From assembly GCA_025350865.1 (NCBI GenBank), contig JANXWZ010000230.1, positions 1 through 34,627 on the forward strand: a DNA stretch of 34,627 nucleotides, given 5' to 3'. Origin of the DNA: Rhodanobacteraceae bacterium. GTDB lineage: Bacteria > Acidobacteriota > Terriglobia > Terriglobales > Acidobacteriaceae. This document shows positions 23,409-31,824 of the stretch, piece by piece. Made by a program: the position numbers and the translations under genes. The notes beneath the pieces were generated by a model. The model was not told where the DNA came from. It saw nothing but the letters and a program-made list of their open reading frames with translations, and did no database searches. Positions within the stretch are counted from its first letter, which is position 1, and the number at the start of each line of letters is the position of its first letter.

Positions 23409-26400
23409 TTAGTGGATGTCGAACTGCTCGGGGTGGAGGCTGGGGTCAGATTTGACGAGGATGGTTTTGCCCACCATCTCTTCCATTTCCTGAAGCCAGC
23501 GGGAGGTGCCGGATTTAAGCTGCTTGACGACTTCGGGGTGGACGCGGAGCATGACGTCGCCGCGGTCGAGGTGCTTCTGCATCTTGCGCATCTCGATATA
23601 GATGTCGTTGCAGACCGTGACGGGCGACTTGGTCATGCCGGTTCCCTGGCAGACGCCACAGGTGGTGGAGAGGGTGCGCTCGAGCGACTGCTTGACGCGC
23701 TTGCGGGTGATGGCGACGAGGCCGAAGTCGTTGAAAGGGAGAACCTTCGACGGGGCGCGGTCGGACTTCAACTCGTCTTCGAGCGCGGCCATGACCTTGT
23801 TGCGGTTCTTGCGCTCGTCCATGTCGATGAAGTCGATGATGATGATGCCGCCGAGATCGCGCAGACGAATCTGGCGGACGATCTCGGGGATGGCGTCGAG
23901 GTTGGTCTTGACGATGGTGTCTTCGAGGCGGGCCGTCTTGCCGACGAACTTGCCGGTGTTGATGTCGATGGCGACCAGGGCTTCGGTCTGGTTGATGACG
24001 ATGGAGCCGCCGGATTTGAGCCAGACCTTGGAGCGCAGGGCCTTGTTGATCTCCTCGGTGATGCCGAACTGCTCGAACAGCGGCGTTTCCTTGGTGTAGA
24101 GCTTGACGCGGCGGATGAGCGAGGGCTGGAAGCGCTGCAGGAAGCGGAGGACCTGCTCGTACTGGGCTTCGGTGTCGACCCAGATGGCGGAGAAGTTGTC
24201 CGTGACCTGATCGCGGAGGACGCGCTCGACGAGGTTGAGGTCGTGATAGATGAGAGCGGGCGACTTGCTGGACTCGGAGCGGGACTTGATGTCGGCCCAG
24301 AGGTTGAGCAGGAAGCGGAGGTCGCTGCGAAGCTCTTCTTCACTGGCTCCGGAGGCGGCGGTGCGGACGATGAAGCCGCCGGAGGCTTCACCCTTTTCGG
24401 AGAGCAGGATTTCTTTCAGGCGGCGGCGCTCCCCATCGGACTCGATCTTGCGCGAGACGCCGATGTGGTTGACGGTCGGCATGAAGACCAGGAAGCGGCC
24501 CGGGAGGGCGATGTGCGAGGTGATGCGTGCGCCCTTCTTGGCGATGGGCTCCTTGGCGATCTGGCAGAGAAGCTCCTGGCCGGGCTTGAGCAGGTCGGAG
24601 ATGGCTGGCAGGTTGGTGGACTGCATAGACTGGCGTCCGCCGGAGCGGTGGTGGTCTCCACCGCCGCCGCCTGTGGAGCGGGCGCGCTCGCCAGTGCCAC
24701 GGTCGCGGTCGCGGCGATTGCGGTCGCCACGGCGGCCATCGCGACGGTTGTCGCGGCCACGATCACGACGGGGTTCGCGGGGCTCGCCCTGGGGGGCAGC
24801 GGCGCGGTCGCCGGAGGCTTCGGAGCGGGGTTCAGCGGAGTCGCCGAGGAAAGGTGCGCGGTCGGATTCTTCCTCGTGCTCGCTTCCCTCTTCCATGTTG
24901 TATTCGGGCTGGTCGGATTCCTCGTCCTCGAACTCCTCGGAGTCTGAGGATTCGAGAGAGTCGTCCTGATCTTCTTCGAGGAAGTCCTCCTCAAAGTCGT
25001 CCTCTTCTTCGTCGATGGAAACCTCGGTGCGGGTGAGGTGGTCGATGCTCATCTCGCGGAGCATGGTGCCGAGGTCGGCGGCGTTCTCGAGGGTTTCGAG
25101 CTCCTGCGACTCGTCGTAGCGGGCGTGCAGGGTGGGCAGAGCGGCGGGTTCTTCCTCGTCGTCGAGCATCTCTTCTTCGAGGACGCCGGAGCCGGGCGCG
25201 AACCAGGGTACCGATTGGTCGGGCGCTGCTGCATCGGCTGCTACTGAGACCGAGGAGTGCTCCTGCCCTTGCGCGGAGGAGGAGGGAGCGACGAGGTCCT
25301 GGGTGATGAGCGCGGGCGACTCGGTGTGCATGTCGCCGGAGGCGAAGACCGAGGTGAGTTCGTGGGTGGCGTCGTCGTGAGCGATTGGCTCGGCCTGGTG
25401 GGTGGGCTCGGAAGCGGCGGCGACGGGTTCGGGGGTCTGCTCTCCCTCGAAGACCTCTTCCTCGATTACTTCTTCCTCGATCACTTCTTCTTCGAGGACG
25501 GGGGCGGACTGGCGGAACTCGCTTGGGGCGACGGGGTCTACGCGGTAGGACGCGGAGGCCTCGGACGGCTCGTACTCATGCTCGACTTCGACGACTGGCT
25601 CAGGGGCGTCGATTGCGGCTTCTACGGGAACGTCTACCGGTGCGGCGTGTACTGCTTCTACTGGCTGCGCTTCGGCTTCGGTCGCGCCTGCTTCATGCTC
25701 GACCGGCATGGGCGGAGGAGGCACGAAGGTGCTGTGGATGGGTGCCACTTCCTGTGCCGGGGCGTGGACCAGGGGTTCGGCAATGGGGGCGTAGACCGCT
25801 TCCGGTGCGGCTGCCTGTGCCGTTGGCTCGGCGTAGGCGGGGCGCTGTTCACGCGGGGACTCATTGCGGCGGGGGCGGTCGCCGCGGTCACCACGGTCGT
25901 TGCGGTCGTTGCGCTGACCGCGCTCTTCGCGGCGCGGGGCTTCGGAACGGCCGGAGCCGGATGCAGGGCGGGGGCGAATGGTCTCCCCGGGGAGGACGAG
26001 ACCGCCGTCCCAGCCGGCGGCTACAAACTCGGAGGGAGCTGCGGGGGCGGCTGGCGCGGTGTGCGAGGCTGCGGCAGGGGTTTCGGACGGGGCGCGGTAC
26101 TTGGCGAGCGACTCGCCGGGCAGGATGATAGGTTCGAGGGGAGCGTCGCCTGCGTCGGCGGTCGATCCGTAGGCGGGGTAGGCATTTTCGACTGGACCGG
26201 AGTCACGCGGGGTGCGGGGGCTGCGATCTCCACGGTCGCCACGGGTGCGGTCGCCACGGCCACCGCGGTCGCTGCGTCCGCCTCGGTCTCCACGGTCGTT
26301 GCGGGGGGCGGGGGCCTCCGGGGCCGGGGTTGCGGCGGAGGCGTCGAAGTCATGCACCGGGTACTCATCATCGGCGCAGGAGTCGTAGATGGGGCCAGTG

Positions 26401-27161
26401 GGTTCGGCTACAGGTGCGGCGGATTCCTGGACGGGCTGGCCGGGTGTACGCTCTGCCCCGCGATTGCCACGGCGTCCGCGACGCCCGCGCCAGCGGCGGC
26501 TGCCGTCGGCTCCGGGAGCGCCTTCGCCAAGCTCACCGGCTTCGGCGGCGGGTGGGGCACCGAGAATGGATTCGGTGGGAGGCGCGGGGCGGTCTATTGC
26601 CGGGCGATCTCCGGCGGGGCGGTCACGGCGGGGTGAGCCGTCGGAGTTGTTGCGGTCGCGGCGATTGCGTCCGCCACGGCGGTTGCCGCGTTCGGAGTCG
26701 GGTACGGGGCGGGCGGGGTCGAGGCTGGAGACGGCGGCGGTAAAGAGTTCGTCGTCGGAGGGCTCACGGTAGACGGGCTCGGCGGTCTGGTCGATGGTGC
26801 GGGGCTGGCGGTTGCGGTCGCCACGGTCATTTCGTCCGCCACGGTCGCCGCGGTCGGTGCGTCCGCCTTCGTGGGGTGCGCGGCTGGAGTCACCGGAGCC
26901 GGAGACGGACTCAAATTCGCCCGGCTCGCCGACTTCTTCCATGAAGTCGGTGATGTAGAGGAAGGCGTCGCGGTCGAGGCCGATGTCGACAAAGGACGAC
27001 TGCATTCCTGGGAGGACGCGGGTTACTTTGCCGTTGTAGATGGATCCGGCGAGGGTGTATTCGTTCTCGCGCTCATAATAAATTTCGGTAAGTGCTTCGT
27101 TTTCAACGATTGCCAGCCGCGTCTCGTGCGGCGTGGAAGAGATGTAGATTTCCTTCGACAT
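23409..27161 (-). CDS. rne: RNase E/G with a very large disordered insertion in the S1 domain
   Basis: A 1250-residue ribonuclease starting MSKEIYISSTPHETRLAIVE. Residues about 37-75 are the first part of the S1 RNA-binding domain (GSIYNGKVTRVLPGMQSSFV). The S1 fold resumes near residue 850 (ISDLLKPGQELLCQIAKEPI) and leads into the 5'-sensor and DNase I-like domains. Catalytic acids are in VAIDINTG and IIIDFIDMDERK, and the Zn-link is TTCGVCQGTG. The C-terminus ends like RNase G, with no scaffold tail. Between lie about 775 low-complexity residues: Arg/Asp/Gly-rich blocks, Ala/Pro stretches and very acidic runs. The enzyme initiates mRNA decay and rRNA processing by 5'-end-dependent cleavage. 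The insertion may replace the usual C-terminal scaffold. Confidence 0.93.
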   Translation of the reverse strand: MSKEIYISSTPHETRLAIVENEALTEIYYERENEYTLAGSIYNGKVTRVLPGMQSSFVDIGLDRDAFLYITDFMEEVGEPGEFESVSGSGDSSRAPHEGGRTDRGDRGGRNDRGDRNRQPRTIDQTAEPVYREPSDDELFTAAVSSLDPARPVPDSERGNRRGGRNRRDRNNSDGSPRRDRPAGDRPAIDRPAPPTESILGAPPAAEAGELGEGAPGADGSRRWRGRRGRRGNRGAERTPGQPVQESAAPVAEPTGPIYDSCADDEYPVHDFDASAATPAPEAPAPRNDRGDRGGRSDRGGRGDRTRGDRGDRSPRTPRDSGPVENAYPAYGSTADAGDAPLEPIILPGESLAKYRAPSETPAAASHTAPAAPAAPSEFVAAGWDGGLVLPGETIRPRPASGSGRSEAPRREERGQRNDRNDRGDRGDRPRRNESPREQRPAYAEPTAQAAAPEAVYAPIAEPLVHAPAQEVAPIHSTFVPPPPMPVEHEAGATEAEAQPVEAVHAAPVDVPVEAAIDAPEPVVEVEHEYEPSEASASYRVDPVAPSEFRQSAPVLEEEVIEEEVIEEEVFEGEQTPEPVAAASEPTHQAEPIAHDDATHELTSVFASGDMHTESPALITQDLVAPSSSAQGQEHSSVSVAADAAAPDQSVPWFAPGSGVLEEEMLDDEEEPAALPTLHARYDESQELETLENAADLGTMLREMSIDHLTRTEVSIDEEEDDFEEDFLEEDQDDSLESSDSEEFEDEESDQPEYNMEEGSEHEEESDRAPFLGDSAEPRSEASGDRAAAPQGEPREPRRDRGRDNRRDGRRGDRNRRDRDRGTGERARSTGGGGGDHHRSGGRQSMQSTNLPAISDLLKPGQELLCQIAKEPIAKKGARITSHIALPGRFLVFMPTVNHIGVSRKIESDGERRRLKEILLSEKGEASGGFIVRTAASGASEEELRSDLRFLLNLWADIKSRSESSKSPALIYHDLNLVERVLRDQVTDNFSAIWVDTEAQYEQVLRFLQRFQPSLIRRVKLYTKETPLFEQFGITEEINKALRSKVWLKSGGSIVINQTEALVAIDINTGKFVGKTARLEDTIVKTNLDAIPEIVRQIRLRDLGGIIIIDFIDMDERKNRNKVMAALEDELKSDRAPSKVLPFNDFGLVAITRKRVKQSLERTLSTTCGVCQGTGMTKSPVTVCNDIYIEMRKMQKHLDRGDVMLRVHPEVVKQLKSGTSRWLQEMEEMVGKTILVKSDPSLHPEQFDIH

Positions 27162-27230
27162 TCCAGTCTGCTCTTTCTCCCCTGCCGGCGTGGGCCGGAT
27201 CAGGAGAAGCAGGCAAGGCACGAATTCGGG

Positions 27231-27261
27231 AGCTGGCTAGTTGATAGCTAGCTGCTGCTCA
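27231..27261. repeat. Heptad-periodic GCT-type repeat, copy 1
   Basis: GCT-like words recur at about 7-base spacing, with units such as GCTGGCTA, GTTGATA, GCTAGCT and GCTGCTC. Related arrays occur at 27824-27863 and 33902-33940. Confidence 0.4.
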
Positions 27262-27495
27262 CCGGGGCGGGACTGGTTCGAGGCTGCGGAAGCTGCGGAT
27301 ACGAGATCTGTCGTGAGGTGTTGGCACACTTCTACCCGGGGCCTGCTGGAGGTGCGAGGCGGGGTGAAACAGAGGGATTCGGAGCCACGTGCTGATGCTT
27401 CAAGCGAGAGATCGAAGACGCGGGAGGTGACCAAGACAACCTCAAAAAGAGGCGGGGCCGTTTGCCTTCCGGTTTCGATCATTCCCAGAACCTGT

Positions 27496-27536
27496 CCGGC
27501 CAACGGAGTCGAAGTCAAGCCTGGCCGGCCTTTTTT
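27496..27536 (+). terminator. Plus-strand terminator-like structure with no gene before it
   Basis: CCGGCCA (27496-27502) pairs with TGGCCGG (27522-27528), followed by CC and six Ts (27531-27536). On the plus strand this resembles an intrinsic terminator, although the 19-base loop is long. No plus-strand gene lies within the preceding 5 kb. Confidence 0.4.
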
Positions 27537-27758
27537 CTAAATATCTACCTCGATAGATCGAGGTTTTGAACTCTTGTTTGCCGCTCGGCGGCGCCTTGCG
27601 CCAAAGAGAAGCGGATATTGCGCTGGACGGCATCTGGCCGCTCAGGGTGTTCAACAACTTGCACCAAATCTGCGACGAAGGCAGGTGGGCGCTGGAGTAA
27701 TTGTAACTGAAAATTTATTGGGGCGTTTTGGGGGCGGCGGGGGCTGAACTGGCCTTAG

Positions 27759-27796
27759 GACAAGTACGGAGATTCTGGCTGTGCCAGAATGACGTT
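27759..27796 (-). repeat. 38-bp hairpin repeat (family A), copy 5
   Basis: Stem ATTCTGGC / GCCAGAAT with loop TGT on the plus strand. It lies between the MFS remnant and rne. Confidence 0.88.
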
Positions 27797-27823
27797 GGAG
27801 GATAGAAGAAAAGCAAAAGAATG

Positions 27824-27863
27824 ATTTATGAGCTGACAGCTTATGAGCTAACAGCCGACAGCT
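27824..27863. repeat. Heptad-periodic GCT-type repeat, copy 2
   Basis: Read on the minus strand, the units GCTGTCG, GCTGTTA, GCTCATA, GCTGTCA and GCTCATA follow each other with one extra base. The stop codon of the MFS remnant lies inside the array. Confidence 0.5.
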
Positions 27864-28360
27864 AAAGCTTTCTGTTCGATTGGGACGATCTGGCGGGTGG
27901 GGTTGATTTTGAGCCAGAGCCAGACGCCGAGGAGCAGGAACGCCGCCATCGGGACGAACGGCATGGTGTAGCCGCCGGAGAACTTGACGATGTAGCCGAA
28001 GGCGATAGCTCCGGCGAAACCTGCGGCTCCGGCGGCGGTGTTGAAGATGCCGACCATGGCTCCGGCGAAGGGGCCGCCGATATCGAGGCGGACAGCGAAG
28101 GCGATGGGCTGCTGGAAGGTGATGCCGGCGATGGCGGAGGTAAGGAGAAGGAGTGCGGCCGTGGAACTGTGGGTCAGCATGACACCGGCGATGGAAGACG
28201 CGGCGATGAGGAGGCCTGCGACTCCGATGGCGCAGCATCCCCAGCCGATGTGCAGGGCGTCCTGCATGCGCGGGCCGGCGACGGAGATGCAGATGCGATC
28301 GAGCGTGGTGAGGGCGAGGAGCAGGGACAGCAGCCCAAGAACGCGGTTGCGATATTTCAA
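27848..28360 (-). pseudogene. MFS transporter remnant with an in-frame internal deletion
   Basis: A 170-residue frame. Residues 1-38 are a typical first helix of an anion:cation symporter-type MFS protein (LTTLDRICISVAGPRMQDAL). They are joined directly to the last four or five helices (GCCAIGVAGLLIAASSIAG through FVPMAAFLLLGVWLWLKI). Complete members have roughly 430 residues, so some 250 residues including the central loop are missing while the frame stays open. The first codon is TTG without a ribosome site. A functional half-size transporter is unlikely; a decaying gene fits better. The deletion is inferred from family architecture and could be tested against intact relatives. Confidence 0.7.
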
Positions 28361-28434
28361 TGGATTGTCCGTGGGTGACTTTGCGGAAGTGTAGCAGCTA
28401 GAGCGAATCTCGCGAAGGTGTACGTCCGCCGAAA

Positions 28435-28472
28435 GACCAATACGGAGATTCTGGCTTTGCCAGAATGACGGC
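28435..28472 (-). repeat. 38-bp hairpin repeat (family A), copy 6
   Basis: Stem ATTCTGGC / GCCAGAAT with loop TTT on the plus strand. It lies between rodA and the MFS remnant. Confidence 0.9.
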
Positions 28473-28511
28473 GGTTGGGGGTGGGGAAAGACGGCGGGGA
28501 AGGGGCGGAGG

Positions 28512-29612
28512 TCAGTTGACGAAGCGGCGCATGCGGATGTTCATCACGATTCCGAGGGCGAGGAAGGTGAAGAGGACCGAGGAGCCGCCGTAGCTGAGCA
28601 GCGGCAGCGGGATTCCCGTAACGGGCATCAGGTCGACGACCATGCCTACATTGACGGCGATCTGGAAGACGATGACCGAGACGACGCCCATGACGATGAA
28701 GGTTCCGGGGATGTCGGAGGCGGTCTGGGCGTTCTGGATCAGTCGCATGAGAACGAGGAAGTAGAGCATCAGGACGACTACTGCGCCGACGAAGCCGTGT
28801 TCTTCGGACAGGGCGGCGAAGATGAAATCGGTGTAGGGGATGGGGAGGAAGTCGCCCTGGGTTTGTGTGCCCTGGTTGGCTCCCTTGCCCCAGAGTCCGC
28901 CGGAGCCGACGGCGATCATGGACTGGCGGATCTGGTAGCCGGTGCCTTTGGGATCGAGGTTGGGATCCATGAAGCTGGTGAGGCGGGCGAGTTGGAATGG
29001 CTTGAGGACTTTGCCGGATTTGACGGCTCCAAATCCGATGGCCGCGAAGATGACGATGAGGATGGTCGCCTTGCGCCAGTCGATGCCGCCGAGAAAGAGG
29101 CCGATGGCGAGGATTGGGACGTAGGTGAGTGAGGTTCCGAGGTCGGGCTGCTTGAGGACCAGGAGGAGGGGGATGCCGACGAGTGCGAAGGCTTTGCCGA
29201 TGTCTGTCCAGCTAAGGCCCCGGCCAGCGCGAGGCCAGAAGAAGCGGGCGACGGAGAGGATGAGGACGAGCTTCATCCACTCGGAGGGCTGGAAGTGGAC
29301 GCCGCCGGGGAGCTTGATCCAGCGCCTGGCGCCCAGGACCTTGGTGCCGACGAAGGGTACGGCGATGAGCAGGGCGAGGAAGATGCCGTAGAGCCAGGGG
29401 ACGATGTCGACGAGGAGGTGGTAGTCGATCAGGGAGATGACGAACATGAGGAACAGGCCGACGGCGAGGAAGCCGATCTGCTTGTGGTCAAAGCCGTGGA
29501 ACTTGGTCATCGCGGTGGCGGATTTGATCTCGAGGACGCTGATGACCGAGAGGATGGCGATCAGGGTGAGGAGGGGCCAGTCGAAGTCGCGGTAGGAGGA
29601 GAAGCGTTGCAT
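28512..29612 (-). CDS. rodA: SEDS peptidoglycan glycosyltransferase RodA
   Basis: A 366-residue protein with about ten helices. It starts MQRFSSYRDFDWPLLTLIAI and contains the SEDS hallmarks PSEWMKL, LLVLKQPDLGTSL (catalytic Asp in the large loop region), LPIPYTDFIFAALSEEHGF and GIPLPLLSYGGSSVL. RodA polymerises lipid II into glycan strands for side-wall growth, together with PBP2 and MreBCD. It is the last gene of the mreC-mreD-mrdA-rodA series. No Shine-Dalgarno sequence precedes the ATG; the preceding bases are CCAGCCCC. The 292-bp gap to mrdA is long for an operon and contains three repeat types. Confidence 0.95.
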   Translation of the reverse strand: MQRFSSYRDFDWPLLTLIAILSVISVLEIKSATAMTKFHGFDHKQIGFLAVGLFLMFVISLIDYHLLVDIVPWLYGIFLALLIAVPFVGTKVLGARRWIKLPGGVHFQPSEWMKLVLILSVARFFWPRAGRGLSWTDIGKAFALVGIPLLLVLKQPDLGTSLTYVPILAIGLFLGGIDWRKATILIVIFAAIGFGAVKSGKVLKPFQLARLTSFMDPNLDPKGTGYQIRQSMIAVGSGGLWGKGANQGTQTQGDFLPIPYTDFIFAALSEEHGFVGAVVVLMLYFLVLMRLIQNAQTASDIPGTFIVMGVVSVIVFQIAVNVGMVVDLMPVTGIPLPLLSYGGSSVLFTFLALGIVMNIRMRRFVN

Positions 29613-29757
29613 GGGGCTGGAGGTAGTTTACGCGGTGTCGAGGGCGAACAAAGACAAGACAACGGCGGAACGCGGATAAAAAGGACTAGACGGATAAGTG
29701 CGGATTGTTGGGGTTTACGGTGAGATGGTGGTTGGTGTGTCGGTGGAATGTGTTGGA

Positions 29758-29797
29758 CCCCACCCCAAACGATGGAACCGTTTGAGATGGGGCACCC
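29758..29797. repeat. Hairpin repeat with variable stem (family C), copy 4
   Basis: Arms CCCCACCCCAAACG and CGTTTGAGATGGGG pair with two mismatches around a 7-base loop. The GGGGCACCC tail is conserved, and the inner stem (AAACG) differs from the other copies. Confidence 0.72.
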
Positions 29798-29820
29798 GGA
29801 ATTCGGGCCGTAAGGCAACC

Positions 29821-29850
29821 GCAGATTCCATCGCTTTGCTACGGAATGAC
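29821..29850. repeat. 30-bp repeat (family B), copy 2
   Basis: Matches the copy at 23202-23231 at 27 of 30 positions, and again lies beside a family C hairpin, although in the opposite order. Confidence 0.7.
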
Positions 29851-29859
29851 AGACAAAGA

Positions 29860-29897
29860 GACAACTACGGAGATTCTGGCTTCGCCAGAATGACGGC
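29860..29897 (-). repeat. 38-bp hairpin repeat (family A), copy 7
   Basis: Stem ATTCTGGC / GCCAGAAT with loop TTC on the plus strand. It ends 8 bp before the mrdA stop codon, inside the cell-shape operon. Confidence 0.9.
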
Positions 29898-29904
29898 TTG
29901 GGGG

Positions 29905-31815
29905 CTACTGGCCGGTAGAGGAGGCGGTCGGCGCAGCAGCAGGCGTTGGCGTGGCTTCGGGCTTGGGGGCTGGGGTGTCGGCTAGTTTGAGGTTGTGGTC
30001 TTTGGTGCGCTGCTTGGTGACGTAAGCGTCGACCATCTGGGCTCCGAGTTTGGCGGAGTTGGAGCCCCAGTCGCCGTGCTCCCAGAGGACGGCGACGACG
30101 ACGTCGGGGTTGCGGCGGGGGGTCATGCCGACGAACCAGGCGTTGGGCGTGGTGTTGCGACCCTTGGCGGCTTTGGCGAGGCCGGCGTGGCTCATGACCT
30201 GGGCGGTGCCGGTTTTGCCGGCGAAGTCGATGCCTTCGAGGTGGGCGACTCCGGCGGTGCCGGAGGTCGTGGTCGCGGCCATGCCGTCGGTGATGATCTG
30301 CCAGTTGTCGGCGTTGAGTGCGATTTTGGCCTCGGCGGCTCCGGGGTAGCTCTCGTAGATGGAGGCCTGGGTCTGGTCGTCGATCTGGCCGGGCATGACG
30401 ACGTGGGGGCGATGGAAGACGCCGCCGGAGGCGACTCCGCCGAGCGCGCGGGCAAGCTGGATGGGGCTGGCGGTGACGGCTCCCTGGCCGATGCCGACGG
30501 AGATGGCCTCGCTGGGGTACCAGCGTTCGTGCTGAGTTTTGAGCTTCCAGGCGGTGGAGGGCATGGTGCCGGTGGCCTCCTGGGGGAGATCGATGCCGGT
30601 CTTCAGGCTGATGCCGATGGATTTCGCGTACTTGGCGATGGTGTCGATGCCTAGCTTGTCGGCGAGGGTGTAGTAGAAGGTGTCGCAGGAGTAGGGGATT
30701 GCGTTGTGGATGTCGACGCCGCCGTGGTGTTTGTCGCAGGCGTGGAACTGGCCGTAGAAGCTGGCTCCGCCCTGGCAGTTGACGCGGAGATCCTGAGCTA
30801 CGCCCTCTTCGAGTCCGGCGACGGACATGATGATTTTGAACGTGCTGCCGGGGGCGAGTTGGGCCTGGATGGCTTTGTTGAGGAGCGGGTGATCAGGGTT
30901 GTCGAGGATGGAGTTCCAATAGCTGTGGCTGACGCGGACGGAGAACTGGTTGGGATCGAAGCTGGGGCGCGAGACCATGGCGAGGACTTCGCCGGTGTGG
31001 GGGTCCAGGGCGACGATGGCGCCGTTTTTGCCTTCGAGGGCCTTCTCGGCGGCGATCTGAAGGTCGAGGTCTATGGTGAGCTTGAGGTCATGGCCGGGGG
31101 TGGCCAGTTCCTGGCCTAATTGGCCGACTTCTTTACCGTGAGAGTTCACGATGACGTCGCGAGAGCCGTCGGTGCCGCGCAGGTAGGCGTCGTAGGTAGC
31201 CTCGACGCCGGACTGGCCGACGACGTCGCCGGGCTGGTAGAAGTCGTAGCGGGAATCCTTCTCCAGCATGGCTTCGGAGACTTCACCGACGTAGCCGATG
31301 AGGTGGGCAGCGAAGCCATCGCGGGGATAGAGGCGGCGCTGCTCTTCGAGGGTTTCGAGTTCGGGGAGGCCGTCGCGGTGGGCGGCGATGAAGGCCTGCT
31401 CGTCGGGGGTGATGTCCTGCTTGATGGGGATGGGCTGGTACTTGGGGGCGGCGGCGAAGCGGCGGAGGGTGGCCTGAAGCTGCTCGATGGGGATGTGGAG
31501 GCCGAGGGCGATCTTGGGTAGTTCGGCGTCGGCGTCGCGGATTTGGTCGCGGATGAGGAAGCAGCTGGTGGAGCTATAGTTATCAACGATGAGGCGGCCT
31601 TCGCGGTCGAAGATGCGGCCGCGCGGGGCAAGGACGGGGACCTTGCGGATGCGGTTGGCCTCGGCGAGTGAGCGGTAGTTGTCGACGTCGAGAACCTGCA
31701 GGCGCCACAGACCGAAGATGAGGATGCCGAGGATGAGCACGATGACGTATTGGGTCGCGTGCAGCTTGGCGGGGGAGAGCTTTTCTTCGCGGTCGATGGT
31801 GGGGGGAGAGGTCAT
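29905..31815 (-). CDS. mrdA: Penicillin-binding protein 2 (elongation transpeptidase)
   Basis: A 636-residue class B PBP. One N-terminal membrane helix (about 22-41, YVIVLILGILIFGLWRLQV) leads to the pedestal domain with PVLAPRGRIFDREGRLIVDN. Transpeptidase motifs are APGSTFKI (active-site Ser, about residue 325), YSCDTFYY (the SxD variant normal for PBP2) and GKTGTAQ (about residue 531). It cross-links side-wall peptidoglycan with RodA. The C-terminal tail of about 35 residues is Pro/Ala/Thr-rich (KPEATPTPAAAPTASS). The ATG at 31815 has no Shine-Dalgarno; a 28-bp heptad element ends 9 bases before it. It lies 124 bp after mreD. Confidence 0.95.
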   Translation of the reverse strand: MTSPPTIDREEKLSPAKLHATQYVIVLILGILIFGLWRLQVLDVDNYRSLAEANRIRKVPVLAPRGRIFDREGRLIVDNYSSTSCFLIRDQIRDADAELPKIALGLHIPIEQLQATLRRFAAAPKYQPIPIKQDITPDEQAFIAAHRDGLPELETLEEQRRLYPRDGFAAHLIGYVGEVSEAMLEKDSRYDFYQPGDVVGQSGVEATYDAYLRGTDGSRDVIVNSHGKEVGQLGQELATPGHDLKLTIDLDLQIAAEKALEGKNGAIVALDPHTGEVLAMVSRPSFDPNQFSVRVSHSYWNSILDNPDHPLLNKAIQAQLAPGSTFKIIMSVAGLEEGVAQDLRVNCQGGASFYGQFHACDKHHGGVDIHNAIPYSCDTFYYTLADKLGIDTIAKYAKSIGISLKTGIDLPQEATGTMPSTAWKLKTQHERWYPSEAISVGIGQGAVTASPIQLARALGGVASGGVFHRPHVVMPGQIDDQTQASIYESYPGAAEAKIALNADNWQIITDGMAATTTSGTAGVAHLEGIDFAGKTGTAQVMSHAGLAKAAKGRNTTPNAWFVGMTPRRNPDVVVAVLWEHGDWGSNSAKLGAQMVDAYVTKQRTKDHNLKLADTPAPKPEATPTPAAAPTASSTGQ

Positions 31816-31824
31816 AAGGGCGAT

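Larger units (their letters stand above)
27162..27847. other. Long gene-poor leader region upstream of rne
   Basis: This gap of 686 bp precedes rne on its strand. It contains heptad repeats (27231-27261), a T-tailed hairpin on the plus strand (27496-27536) and a family A repeat (27759-27796). RNase E mRNAs in other bacteria carry long autoregulatory leaders, so this stretch could serve that purpose. A 93-codon minus-strand frame (27518-27237, TTG start) has no recognisable domain and weak codon bias, and I do not call it a gene. Confidence 0.55.
29613..29904. other. Gap between mrdA and rodA holding three repeat families
   Basis: This 292-bp stretch separates two genes that are normally tightly linked. 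It holds a family C hairpin (29758-29797), a family B unit (29821-29850) and a family A repeat (29860-29897). I see no gene or clear promoter for rodA here. Confidence 0.6.

Noticed and set aside
23385-26636. Long plus-strand frames (520 and 459 codons) opposite rne
   Set aside because: They lie antisense to the low-complexity rne insertion and translate to Gly/Val/Ala-rich repeats with no domain.
27237-27518. 93-codon minus-strand frame upstream of rne
   Set aside because: TTG start, weak third-position GC bias and no recognised domain. It may be part of the rne leader.
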